A stretch of 64,000 nt of DNA, taken from Cutaneotrichosporon cavernicola. Taxonomy: Eukaryota > Basidiomycota > Tremellomycetes > Trichosporonales > Trichosporonaceae. Where the stretch lies: positions 759,001 through 823,000 of the forward strand of contig NC_083400.1 in NCBI RefSeq assembly GCF_030864355.1. The letters are read 5' to 3'. Position numbers and translations under genes: made by a program. Positions 45,637 through 56,400 of the stretch are shown here, piece by piece. How positions within the stretch are numbered: the stretch's first letter is position 1; every line of letters starts with the position of its first letter. Under the pieces are notes generated by a model, which ran no database searches, was not told the origin of the DNA, and was given only the letters and a program-made list of their open reading frames with translations.

Positions 45637-46302
45637 ATGCTAGTTGCCAGGTTGCCATATCAGCAGCACGTACAAGCCCTCTTGGCGCTCGTCCTCACTT
45701 CCTTGCTACTCATGTGCGTTTCCCATTTCGCGGCTCACGCAGCACCCTCGTTACCTTCTCTTCTCCATTCATCCCACGCATCAACTTCCTCCACAGCCCC
45801 AGCACGACATTCGGCGCGTTCGGCTACTGCGAGGCGACATGCACTCGCGCAGCGGCGTATGAGTATGTCCCATCTGAGGCCGCTAACCACAGGTGGTGTG
45901 AAGAGATCAACGCCTCCCTCACTGGCACGATGCTGATTTGGCCAATCTGTACGTTGGTTGTGGCCAAGCTGATCAAGGCATGGGATTCACCTTGTTCGTA
46001 ACGATCTCGATCATCCCGCTTTTCATAGGCAAGGGCAACAATCAGCTCTTCTTCTTTAGTTTGGTGAGTGTGAGCAAGTGAAGCAAAAGACCAAGAAGAG
46101 GGAAGGCTAATCGTAAGGGCGTTAGCACTGTCAGCCTCTTCTTCGCTTGGCTGTTTTCTGTATTTGGGTGGAGTGTTGCGCGGCGTGCCTTGGCGATTGA
46201 GGGACAGGAGGCGGACCTGGGGTGAGTTCATGAGAGGTGAGGTGCTGATCCAGCCCCTCGCACTGGATGGGCCTCGCGGCAATGATATGTCTAGGATGGT
46301 GA
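45637..46302 (+). CDS. PalI/SUR7-like four-helix membrane protein (3' end uncertain)
   Basis: Exons 45637-45713, 45743-45948, 45978-46063, 46118-46221 and 46254-46302 give about 173 residues. A first membrane helix (about 13-35), a loop with FGAFGYCEATCTRAAAYEY (like the G-x-W/F-G-Y-C motif of SUR7/PalI proteins), a second helix GTMLIWPICMGFTLFVTIS..., a third VSLFFAWLFSVFGWS, and a fourth HWMGLAAMICLGW are seen. Such proteins sit in the plasma membrane and take part in pH sensing (PalI/Rim9) or membrane domains. Two introns are only 29 nt. The model stops at TGA 46300-46302. An open frame continues to 46538 with a 9-residue in-frame duplication and an YYHYKRTTRTYTP tail; reaching it would need a 23-nt intron at 46299-46321. 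Confidence 0.62.
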
Positions 46303-46907
46303 GTGGGGTTAGTACAGTAAGGGCTCACCACTGCTCATGGCTCATTGGGTGGCCACGCGACATACCTACCGTCTCCAAGTCCGCGCGTCGATGGGCGCCC
46401 TCGCCGACCTCGTCAGTGACTGAGACCTCGCCGACCTCGTCAGTGATTGAGACGGAGTACTACCATTATAAACGGACGACGCGCACGTACACACCCGCAA
46501 CGCAAGCCGAGGTCGACACGTACAGTCAACCATGTTAGAACAGTTGAGGGAGTGGTGAATGGCAAAACTACTCATGCCGTGTTGATCCCCTGCTATGACG
46601 TCACATCGGACCTTTGAAGCCGCGGCAAAGGTTCCGGGCGTGGTGACTATATCGGTCGTCGTCATGAGTCTCAGCACCGAGGAGATAGACGGCCGACCAA
46701 CAATGTCTGGAACTGAGCCTCCCCAGCCTTGGTCATATCGACGTCACCCCATTGATAGGTAAAAGCTGTCTCTTACCATGTAGAAACATCAGCCTCTTCC
46801 TCATCTCTCGTTTTCCTCTTGACACTGACGACGGCCTAGTCCCGGCCTGTACTCCCAAGCAAACCCTCACACTCATCCTGAACCTACAGCCAACATAGTA
46901 TCTCGCC
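46303..46907. other. Possible PalI-like tail and phosphate-carrier promoter
   Basis: The first part (46322-46538) may encode the C-terminal tail of the PalI-like protein (see that entry). After 46540 I see no coding region; the carrier leader follows. Confidence 0.45.
46400..46453. repeat. 27-bp tandem duplication
   Basis: 46400-46426 is repeated at 46427-46453 with a single C-to-T change. In the frame that could be the PalI-like tail, it encodes SPTSSVTET then SPTSSVIET. A 27-bp (nine-codon) unit fits coding sequence. Confidence 0.8.
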
Positions 46908-48213
46908 ATGTCGTCTAAACCCGCCGTCAAGCCGGCCCTCACCCCCACCTTCACCGGCTCCGACTATGCCAAGTTCTTTGTGAGCGTTAGGGACGGTCAC
47001 ATCTGACGACAGACAGCCGGTGCTTTGTGTTGCACGCTGTGAGTGTACTGGAGCTCTTGTGATTGCGCTGGGCTGGCTTGAGGCGCGCAAATCGGCCGAG
47101 CGGGCCTGGTCATATCGAGGTCAACGCTAACAGGAGCTCGCATGGGTTTATGACACCCATTGACGTGGTGAAGACCCGCATCCAGATCGACCCTGCGCTC
47201 AAAGGCTACAATCTGGTGACCGGAGCACGCAAGATTGTTGCTGCCGAGGGTCCCAGGGGTCTTATCACTGGTGCTGGGCCTACGTTTGTGAGTACTCTGA
47301 TGAATACTTCTGGCCATGAGCTGACGACAGGTTGGTTACTTGTGAGTGCGAGCTGACCATCTGCGGTACCGAGCTGACGATCCAGTCTCCAGGGTGGTGC
47401 CAAGTTTGCCGGGTATGAAGCTGCTGTGAGTTGATCGCCGCGATTGTGCTGACCCGCGCAGAAGAAGTACCTCGTCGATCTGAGCGGTTCACGAGAAAAG
47501 GCCATCGAGTACCGCACAGCGATCTATCTCGGTGGTGCTGCCATTGCCGAGTGCGTTTACCTCTGGGGGGGCTCTCTTGCTCGTGAACATCCTTGATCTG
47601 ACAGCCAGGTTCTTTGCCGACATCCTCCTCACGCCCGCTGAGGCGACGCGTATCCGCCTCGTCTCCAACCCCAAGTTTGCAAACGGTATGGTGCCGGCAT
47701 TCACTAAGATCCTCAAGACTGAGGGCGTCGGCGCGCTGTACGCCGGATTCATTCCCATCCTGTGCAAGCAGATCCCATACGCAATCGGACAGTTCACCGT
47801 CAACGAGCGCTGCCTCGAGTTCATCTACCGGCGCATGACGCCCGAGAAGCGCAAGAATCTCACCTCTGGCCAGCACTTTGGGATCACGCTTACGAGTGGT
47901 ATTATCGCTGGTTTTGCAGCTGCAATCCTCTCGCACCCTGCCGACACACTGCTCTCGCAGATCAACAAGGGCCACGGGCCCGAGGGTTCGCAAGTGCATC
48001 GCTTGGTCGCGATCGCCAAGCAGGTCGGCTTCCAGGGCCTGTGGGCTGGCCTCGGCCCGCGTATGAGTGAGTCTCAAATGTTGGGGTAACTGACACGCAG
48101 TCATGACTGCTGGTCTGGTTTCGTCCCAGTTCGTCATGTACGGCTGGATCAAGAGGGCGCTTGGTGCTCCGGCGGGAATCGAGATTCACAAGGAGACCAA
48201 GGCGCCCAAGTAG
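46908..48213 (+). CDS. Mitochondrial phosphate carrier (Mir1/SLC25A3 type)
   Basis: Eight exons (46908-46979, 47013-47038, 47134-47287, 47331-47341, 47386-47425, 47462-47550, 47609-48066, 48101-48213) encode about 320 residues. Carrier signatures are TPIDVVKTRIQ, TPAEATRIR and HPADTLLSQI. The first repeat matches the Mir1/Pic family (FMTPIDVVKTRIQIDP, AGPTFVGYFLQGGAKFAGYE). The protein imports phosphate with H+ into the matrix. Exon 4 is only 11 nt and its codons VGY plus half of F are needed for the conserved PTFVGYFLQG sequence. Introns are 33-95 nt. Intron 6 must use the second AG of CTGACAGCCAG since the first breaks the frame. Confidence 0.88.
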
Positions 48214-49192
48214 GGCTTGACAGTTTGATAGAGGGTCGTTAGTTTGTGTTCCATGTAGCGTGGTTGATTATGGGCCGATTCCGGCCGATTGCGGATTGCC
48301 GATCGTCGAGATATGCAGATGCCGGCACGTGCGACGCCAGTTTGCCTCGTACCATGTTTGGAGTTTGACACGTCCCGACCGTTGGGTACAATGGCACGAG
48401 GGCGGAGAGTTTTCGTGCAGTGTGTGTAGACTAACGATGAACGTAGACGGCGTAGACGATGACGAGCAAACAAGACAGGGCGTAGACGGACAGTTATGAG
48501 CCTACTGCTTATCAAGTGCCCGTTGTGTGGAGGCAAGTGGAGGTGAATGGCGGATGGCACGATCTAATCGCCGTCGATTTCGCAACCATGCTCACGTCAG
48601 AACGGATAACGGACAAGTCCTAACTCTTAGTCCCCAACCAGCCACGCGGCCACACAGTAGGACTCTACCAGTGGCTGGATGTTAGGTTGGCGCGTCGCGT
48701 CGCGTCCACCATGCCAGAATGGGTTCGGCCGGACCCTGAGACCTTCACCGTGGGGTGGGTGGGGGAGATGCGGCCTAACCCTGTGTGCCTTGCAATGCCA
48801 GCCTGGTGAGGAGAAAAATAATAGGATTGTGCCCCGGGCAAGTTGGCTTTGGGCGTATTGTTCGTACGATGGCGCGCGGCGAGAGCGACGCCTCATACAG
48901 ACCCCAGGGACCTTTGATATCCAAGGCCCATGCAGATGGGCGGCCAGGGCCGGCTCATGGCACGATCACAAAGACCGTACCCGGCTAGCCCTGGTTGCGA
49001 TAGAGCGCGCTCAGTGGCCGCCGCAAAAAGTGCCAGCAAGACGCGCCTGGTACCGACCACCATTTACTATATCCCGGTGACTTTGCTGTCTCTCTTATTC
49101 TTCATCTCATTCTTCATATATCCATCGCTTCTTTATTCTTCTCTACTTTTACACTACTACCCACTTAATCCAAAACCATCACCATCACCATC
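48214..49192. other. ERG6 upstream region
   Basis: No gene is seen. Repeated GTAGACG units occur at about 48446-48490 and an AT-rich stretch at about 49085-49180 just upstream of the start, with CCATCACCATCACC repeats next to the ATG. Confidence 0.5.
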
Positions 49193-50394
49193 ATGCCCGC
49201 CGCCGACGCACGCTCCGAGGCCCGTGTCTCCAACTACACCAAGTTCTGGAAGAAGGACTCTGCCGCCGACGGCAACACCGACCGCTCTAACCGTATCGAC
49301 AAGTACACCGACCTCGTCAACGGTTACTATGACGGTGCGACCGAGCTGTACGAGTACGGCTGGGGTGAGTTACGCGACGCAAAGCAGCTGGCTGGATATC
49401 TGAACTAACTCCTCAGGCCAGTCGTTCCACTTCTGCCGCTTCTACAAGGGCGAGCCGTTCATGCAGGCGATTGCGCGCCACGAGCACTACCTCGCGTCGA
49501 TGATGGAGCTCAAGCCCGGCATGCGCGTCCTTGACATTGGGTGCGGTATCGGTGGCCCAGCGCGTGAGATTGCGCGTTTCGCAGACGTCGAGATTGTTGG
49601 TATCAACAACAACGAGTTCCAGGTCGGGCGTGCGCGCAACAAGACTGCCCGTGCCGGTCTCCAGGACCAGATCAAGTTTGTCAAGGGCAACTTTATGGCT
49701 CTCGAGGAGCAGTTTGGCCCCAACAGCTTTGATGCCGTCTACGCCATTGAGGCGACGTGCCATGCGCCTACCTTTGAGGGCGTCTACGGCGAGGTCATGA
49801 AGGTGCTCAAGCCCGGAGGCGTCTTTGGCGTGTACGAGTGGTGCATGACCGACGAGTGGGACGAGTCCAAGCCCGAGCACAAGAAGATTGCGCACGGCAT
49901 CGAGGTCGGCGACGGTATCCCCGAGATGCGCACTCTCCACGCCGCCCGCAAGGCGCTCAAGGGCGTCGGCTTTGAGATCCTCCACGAGGAGGACCTTGCC
50001 GCCCGTGACGACGCTGTGCCTTGGTACTACCCTCTCGAGGGCGACATTTTCAAGGCCCAGACGGCTTGGGACAGTGAGTCACTCTCGGGCGCCGGGACGC
50101 CGTCCTTAAGAAGCATCGCGAGTGAGCGGCAGGTAACTTGCTGTTCCTCGTGGCCCGCTCTAGTCCTGATGTGAACAACCACTAACCCCAGTGCTCACCT
50201 GCTTCCGCACAAGCCGCATCGGTAAGATGATCACGCAGAACTCTGTGTGGGGCCTCGAGAAGATTGGTATGGTCCCGAAGGGCACGTACGATGTCGGCGA
50301 GAGCCTCATCACTGCCGCTAACGCCCTCATTGCGGGCGGCAGGACGAAGCTCTTCACCCCCATGGCACTCTGGGTGTGCCGCAAGCCTAACTAG
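49193..50394 (+). CDS. Sterol 24-C-methyltransferase Erg6
   Basis: Exons 49193-49364, 49417-50073 and 50192-50394 encode about 343 residues, a normal length. The SAM-binding motif LDIGCGIGGPAREIA is at about 96-110. The conserved YEYGWGQSFHFCRF region spans the first intron, and YAIEATCHAP and YEWCMTDEWD follow. It transfers a methyl group from SAM to C24 of zymosterol or lanosterol-type sterols in ergosterol synthesis, on the ER or lipid droplets. Intron 2 is 118 nt, long for this genome. The aromatic active-site segments are intact. It lies upstream of SmD2 on the same strand. Confidence 0.92.
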
Positions 50395-50738
50395 ATGGTG
50401 TTCCGGGTTTTGGATATTGTTGTCTGCGCGTAGGCGCGTCTACATGCATCGTGTGTTCGTAGCTGTAATCAGAGCTGCACGCAGCACGGCTGTGCGGGTT
50501 TGGAGATCAGAGAGCTGCCAAGTGCTTATCCGCATTTGAAGCAAGGGTCTGAGAATAATAGTGTGCACAGGTTGGGCTGGGGGTTGTCTGTTGTCTGGAT
50601 TAGCCTAATCATGCGGACGCTGCCCACGAGGTCGCGCCACGGACCGCCAAACCCCGAAATACCACCACGTGGTCTGCGTCTCGTATCCAGAACCGCCGCC
50701 CAACAACGATTATCGTCACCACTCCCAAAACAACAATT
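50395..50738. other. ERG6-SmD2 intergenic region
   Basis: It has a CACGTG at 50666-50671, 68 bp before the SmD2 start. No other element is clear. Confidence 0.5.
50666..50671. promoter_or_regulatory. CACGTG hexamer upstream of SmD2
   Basis: ACCACGTGGT, a perfect 10-base palindrome, lies 68 bp before the SmD2 start. It is likely a promoter element of the same class as those near RPN7, OGG1 and SWD2. Confidence 0.45.
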
Positions 50739-51333
50739 ATGAGGTACGTCGGCGCAGCTGACGCTGTGCCAGCAGTGACAGCAGCCCCATGGACTTGCGA
50801 GCTAACTTCCAGCCAGTACGCATCTGTCCCCAAGTCGGAACTGGACGAGTCGCAGATCCGCGAGCTCGAGGAGTACGAGATCAGCCAGGGGCCGCTGTCG
50901 GTTTTGCAGCAGGCAGTGCGCAACAACTCGCAGGTGCTGATTTCGTTGCGGAACAACAAGAAGCTGCTGGCGCGTGTCAAGGCTTTTGACCGGCATGCGA
51001 ATATGGTGCTGGAGAATGTCAAGGAGGTGGGTTGCGGTTTGAGGGAGGCGCGTTGCGCCGAGCACGAGCTAGTTGCACTTTCGCCAAGGAGGAAGGCAAG
51101 GTGGCGCAGCTACGATTTCTTCAATGGAGCTGACACCAGATGTGGACCGAGACGCCCAAGGGCAAGAACGCCAAGCCAGTCAACAAGGACCGCTTCATCT
51201 CGTTAGTGCAACTAAAGTGTTCAGACCAGCTGACAGCAGTAAGATGTTCCTGCGAGGCGACTCGGTCATCCTCGGTACGTTCTGTCCTTGCTACCTATCA
51301 GCGCTAACCCCAGTCCTCCGCAACGCGGCATAG
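50739..51333 (+). CDS. Small nuclear ribonucleoprotein Sm D2
   Basis: Exons 50739-50743, 50813-51026, 51140-51201, 51240-51274 and 51314-51333 encode about 111 residues. The Sm1 motif is [30 protein letters not shown], seen in two parts, and Sm2 is [15 protein letters not shown], with the D2-type [20 protein letters not shown] linker. It is a core ring protein of spliceosomal U1, U2, U4 and U5 snRNPs. The first coding exon is only 5 nt (ATGAG). Intron 2 is 113 nt and intron 3 uses the second AG of CTGACAGCAG. The start choice is well supported, since exon 2 has no ATG before the conserved SVPKSE. Confidence 0.92.
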
Positions 51334-51439
51334 AGTGTGATTGTAGTGTAGCTGGCACGTTGGCACGCGATACCCGATGGATCCCTGTACTATTCTTTCG
51401 CGGACAGCTACTGATACATGATCTGCTCTGCTCTATACA

Positions 51440-51988
51440 CTAGGGACGCGCGTCAAGGACACCGGCACCGGCGGAGGAGTGCCCGAACTCAACGACGGCG
51501 TTGACGGCCTTCATGTCAATGTTGCCGCTAAGGGCGAACGAGGTGAGGGCGCGGACGGTGAGGTCTTCCTTGACACTGCCGATGATTTCATAGAATGCGC
51601 CCTCGGTGAGGTGCATGTCCTGTTGTCAGCGGGGCTGGGGTTGGGGGTGGGGTGACGGAGGGAGGGGAAGGTTGGGAGGGACGAGATGGGAAGAAGGCAA
51701 CGGTAGGCAAGGGTGAGCAAGGATGGGAAGATGGGCAAGGTGAGAAGAAGAGACATACGCGCGGGATGTGCACCGCAACCTGTGGAGTCAGCTTGCAAAA
51801 ATGTAACAAGCTCACCTCGCCACCGTCAGACGCCTCGATCGTCGCCGTTTCGCCCACAAGGCGGGTGACTTTGGCCACGAGGCGGACAGTCTGTCCGCGG
51901 TGTTCGGAGAGGTAGCGCGAGTTGACGCGGGCTGGGTGAGTCTGACAAGCCGCTGGAACTCACGCTCTGCCCCGAGACGACCAGACAT
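51440..51988 (-). CDS. Replication protein A subunit 3 (RPA14)
   Basis: Minus exons 51988-51964, 51931-51816, 51779-51759 and 51619-51440 encode about 113 residues. The small OB fold starts PRVNSRYLSEHRGQTVRLVAKV, with RVN and the GQ-x-VRLV strand matching RPA3/Ssb3, and continues ATIEASDGG, then VAVHIP, with the C-terminal helix IDMKAVNAVVEF. RPA14 is the smallest subunit of the ssDNA-binding heterotrimer. Exon 3 is only 21 nt and the following intron is 139 nt. The downstream stop is 107 bp from the convergent SmD2 stop; it diverges from LYAR. Confidence 0.85.
51631..51652 (+). other. G-rich tract in RPA3 intron (possible G-quadruplex)
   Basis: The plus strand reads four G-runs of four or five within 22 bases. 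It is the strand complementary to the RPA3 mRNA, in the 139-nt intron 3. A quadruplex could form in DNA but not in the pre-mRNA. Confidence 0.45.
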
Positions 51989-52301
51989 TGTAAAAGTGTA
52001 GATGCGTGGAGGTGTAGAGGTGTAGAAGACAAGATGAATTAAAACGATGAGAGATGACGCGACCCACAAAGTCAGTCATGTCAACAGTCATAGTACGGTC
52101 CAGTCACTCGCGACGCGTCTGCCTCCGCTAATCCCATTCTGCTAATCATCCTTATCCTAATTCCGTGCCTAGGCCTAGCAAATCCTCCACCCTCCACCCT
52201 GCACGTGACCAAAAAGTCTGTCATGAGACATGCCATGAGAATCGCTCATCTAACTTTGTATCAACAAGTCAACAAGTTAACTTGAAGTCAACAAATCTAT
52301 C
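51989..52301. other. Divergent promoter, RPA3 and LYAR-like genes
   Basis: It contains CACGTG at 52203-52208, 94 bp before the LYAR-like start, and TCAACAAGT repeats at about 52260-52290. No gene is seen. Confidence 0.5.
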
Positions 52302-53406
52302 ATGGTTTCCTTCCAGTGAGTTGTCAGGTAGTTCCGCTGACCAAAGGTGTGACGGGTGTGCGGATACGGTCAAGAAGCCGCAGTTGGATAAGCATCGCCA
52401 GCGGTGCTGGGCTAGCTTTACTTGTTTGGGTGGGTTTTGGGTGGGGTGGGGTAGGGAGTGTGGACGGGGTCAGGAGGGAGAGGAAGTGCAGGAGAGAGCA
52501 AGGGAGGAGGAGTAGAGGAAGAGAGGGCGAGGAGATGAGGAGTGGGCGGTTGAGATGGGGACGAGTCAAGGAGTAGAGAGGAAAGGAGGAAGCAACCATC
52601 CACCCAGACTAACACTAGACTGCTCAACAACCTTCCAGAACCAAGACTACAAGAAGCACACGTCGTGTATCTCTGAAGCGGAAAAGTACCAGGGCAAGCT
52701 GTATCGTGGTCCCAAGTCCAACGCCACGTCTGCCAATCCCTCCAACCAAGCTTCTGCTGCTGTTTCTGCTACCGCGTCGCCAGCCCCCGCATCGGAGGGT
52801 GCGAACATCCACCCCTCGCGATTGAGGCAGGTCGAGGCCGACAACTCGGACTTTGACGGCAGCCCAGCAGGGTACGGGCGGGGCGGTTTCGGTGGTAGGG
52901 GACGGGGACGGGGCGGGTTCCGTGGTCGCGGAGGCGGTGGGTTCGCACCCCAGCCGCGCGGGTTCAAGCCCACGGGAGAGAATCTGGCTCAGCCAGAGAC
53001 GACGATGCGGTCCTGGGGGTCGACTCCGGTTCCGGATTCCACTCCGGCCACTCCGCCAGTCCAGGAGAAGAGGCGGAAGGGCGATAAGGGGGGAACTGGC
53101 AGCAAGGCCAACTCGAGCACCAAGTCGAATATTGAGGAACCGGCTAGCAAGAAGCGTAAGCGTGAGGCCAGCGAGGCCGCATCTGCGACCGTACCGGAGA
53201 CCGCCGTACCCAACGGACCCCCTACCGACAAGGCGCTCAAGCGTATTCGCAAGCACATGGGCAAACTCGAGAAGAAGGGCGACATGAGCCTTGCGCAGTG
53301 GATCGAAAAGGTCGCGCAGGGCAAGGACAAGAGCGTGGACCGCGCTGATGTGCTTGCTGGCCTGCAGGTGGCTTTCGTCGATGGCAAGTGGCAGTTGAAG
53401 GCATAG
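52302..53406 (+). CDS. LYAR-type C2HC zinc-finger nucleolar protein
   Basis: Exons 52302-52315, 52347-52429 and 52619-53406 encode about 294 residues. The N-terminus MVSFQCDGCADTVKK with KHRQRC and later TCLDCSTTF...HTSCISEAEKYQGK matches the LYAR zinc-finger pair, completed across the 189-nt intron. A Gly-rich RGG segment (GRGRGRGGFRGRGG, about 130-145), a Lys-rich nuclear signal and a C-terminal helical domain follow. LYAR proteins act in ribosome biogenesis. The long intron starts with a G-rich run. It converges with SSK1 (73 bp) across a TG microsatellite at about 53457-53472. Confidence 0.8.
52428..52455 (+). other. G-rich intron start (possible G-quadruplex)
   Basis: Six runs of three or four G occur in 28 bases at the start of LYAR intron 2, on the coding strand, so it may fold in the pre-mRNA beside the 5' splice site. 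Confidence 0.5.
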
Positions 53407-53479
53407 AGATACGATACGGACCGATCGATGCATTGTGTTATAGAACTATAAATCGTGGTGTGTGTGTGTGTGGCAACAG

Positions 53480-56400
53480 TTACTCGACAGGTAACGCGGG
53501 GAGGGGCTTCTCGAGCCCCAGCGCGTCTATACTCTCCTTCTCCTCCTTGTTGACGTTGGGCGCCTTGGCGTTCGTCATGTTTGGCTGGTCCTCGGGCGGC
53601 TTTGCGTCTGGCACAACCTCGGGCGACTGTGCGTGTGGCGTCGGCGCTGTCACCTGTATCTCGGAGGGCTGGCAATCCAACACCTCGGGCTTAGCCTCCG
53701 ACGTCTTAGGCTTGACAGGAATCTCGGCGTCCTTGATCGCCTTGGCGCCCGCCCTCGTGCGGCTCGGGTCTAAGCGCAGGCGGTTTGCGACCGACCGCGC
53801 AGCAGCCTGTGGCGCAGTTTGGAAGGCGAGCTTGGTCTCGGACGGCTCCGAGCTCTTCCACCGCCGCCAGCCGTCAAAGTCTATGAGCGCCTGCAATCAG
53901 CAACCTCGATGCGCCTCGACCCACCTGCATACAACCCCATTCGATCGTCTTCTTCTCGAGCCACTTGAGCGATACGGGCTTGGTGAGGAAGTCGTTGCAT
54001 CCCGCCGCAAGAGCTGCGACACGGTCAGTCTGCAGCGACGAGGCGGTGAGCGCGACGATAATGACCGACGACCGAAAGGGCGACTGTGGTGGCGCAGCTG
54101 TCTCGCCCGACTCCTCCGAGTTGCGTGGATGGTCGATGGGCGTACTGGGGAAGACACCGATGTTGTTGCTCTGCTCCAAGCGGCGGATGGTCTTCGTCGC
54201 CTCGATGCCGTCCATGACGGGCAGCTGGATGTCCATCTGATGTTAGCTGTCACCTGCTGCGTTCAGCTCACCAAGATAAGATGGAACCCGCCAGATCTCC
54301 ACATCTCGACCGCCTCCTTGCCGTTTGTGGCCGTCTTGTGCTTGATCTTCTTTCGTCTGAAGAACATGGACAGAATATTCCTGTTGATCGGGTTGTCCTC
54401 AACAATGAGCACGTTGATAGGCGGTACGACAACGTCTGAGGTCTTAACGGTCTTAGAACCGGGCTTGGACGACTCTGCGATCCCTGGGAGCGGACGGCCA
54501 TGCGCCGGCTCGCTCAAGGCGTGCCGCAAAGTCACGGTCGACGACCGGTTTCTGCCCTGGGCAATCATCGGTTTGGCGTCAGGCGGCGTAGGCAAGGTTT
54601 TGCGCCTCTGCGGAGCAGGTGGAGCGGGCGAAGATAATGGAGTGGAAACGTGTTCGGGCTGCTCAACGACGTCGCTCACGCCGGACACGGCTGATAATCT
54701 CCTGCTGCTGTTCGGCGACTCGCTTGGAGCCGACATGCCGGCCAAGTCGACTGGGTCTGTCTCGGCCGTCGTCTGCCTGCTCGACGTCTGACGCCGCGGA
54801 GCGTTGTCGGGTCGGTGCCGGAGTATAGCCAAGTTCGAGCTGGATGGCGGCTCAAAGTACATCCCGACCGGGCGGCCGTCAGGACTCTGGAGCACCACGC
54901 CGGACGCCCCAGAGCGTTTCAAAGACGGCCGCGAAAAGTATTCGGACGCTGGCGTTGTCACAAGCTCGTCGTTGTTCGCGGCCGACAATCGCAACGGATC
55001 GGTCGAGAGCGCCCGCATCAGGGCCGGCGGATGCTCGCCAAGAGGCGACCGCACGGCCTTGACGATGCCAGCTTCTGGGTGTAACGTGTTTGAGTCGAAC
55101 GAGTCAAAGAAGCCCTCCTGAATGACGCCGGTCGGAGTGCGATTCCCAGAGGCGATATGCGGCGACCGCGGGCTAGTTGCGATCGGCTGGAACGAGGGGT
55201 CCACCGGCTGCTGCCTCACAGCCGTGTATAGTGCTGTTAGGAAGCGCCGCGGGCCGACCGGCTTAGGCACAACCATCACCTCGAGGTTGCTGATGTTGCC
55301 TAACGAAGCCACCACATCACGCACCTGGTGATACTTGTCCAGGCTGGTGAAGTGGATGATGATTACGTTCGGCGGTGGTCGCACCGTCATGGCGGAGCGC
55401 GAGTTGCGTCCCAGGCCTGGCCGTCTTGTGGACTTGGTCCGGAGTAATGAGGGAGCGTTTTCAGTTCGCAGTTTTCCCAACTCGCCCAATTCACGCTTGA
55501 GAACGAACACGTCCTCGTCGATGATGACGAACTTGGAGTTTTGAGAGGACTCCGCGGAAGTGGATTGCACATGCGTCGTCTCATCCTCTATTGGGATGTG
55601 CGAGACATCGAGACCCCAGGCAGTGAGGTAGCTAGTGAGGTGCCTCGCAAATACGCTCGCCAAGCTCGCATGGAGGTTGACCTTTTTGCCCCGGAGACTT
55701 TCCGCGAACTCTTCCAGCTCGGCCAACGTCGGTTCACGGGGGAGTGTGAGGCCCGAGAACGGCTGGCGGTCGGCCTCCTCTTCAGCCGTAAGAGGTAGGG
55801 GCTCGGTGATCGGTGCTCCGCGGCTGAGCACGACATACAGCTCGTACGCATGACGCGGCACGCCAAAGCTGCTTGGCGACGAGGGGACGGCGTCCGTCCT
55901 GACCCACGCATTTACCTGACGGAGCAGACTGTGCGTGAACGTGGTGTCCAAGTGGGGCGTGGCGGCCTCCTTCTGTTCGGCTAAATGAGTGAACGGGTTG
56001 AGCTCAGCCTTCGGTGTCGCGGCATTCGAGTCGGTGTGTTGCGCGACGTTGTGGACAATCTCGAAGACGCACATGAACGGGCCATTATGGTCGTCGAGCG
56101 AGGACCAGGACGAGTTCCGTCTCCGATCACGGTCCACGTCCTGGTGGACGTTGGCAAGTGAGCTGCGCGACACCTGGCCCGATTGCGGAAGGATCTGCAG
56201 CCCAAGCTCGAGCGTGTCACCCTTGTCACAAACGCTAAGGATCTGGCGGAGGACCTGGGGCGTCAGACAGTTTCAAGGCATGACTCACGTGTCCGTACAC
56301 GAGTGCGATGCCATTACGATCGCCATACATGTTGACATGCTTCATGCCGACATCGCCATGAAAAAGGACGAGATCGACCTCAGCCTGGGCCGCCTCGCTG

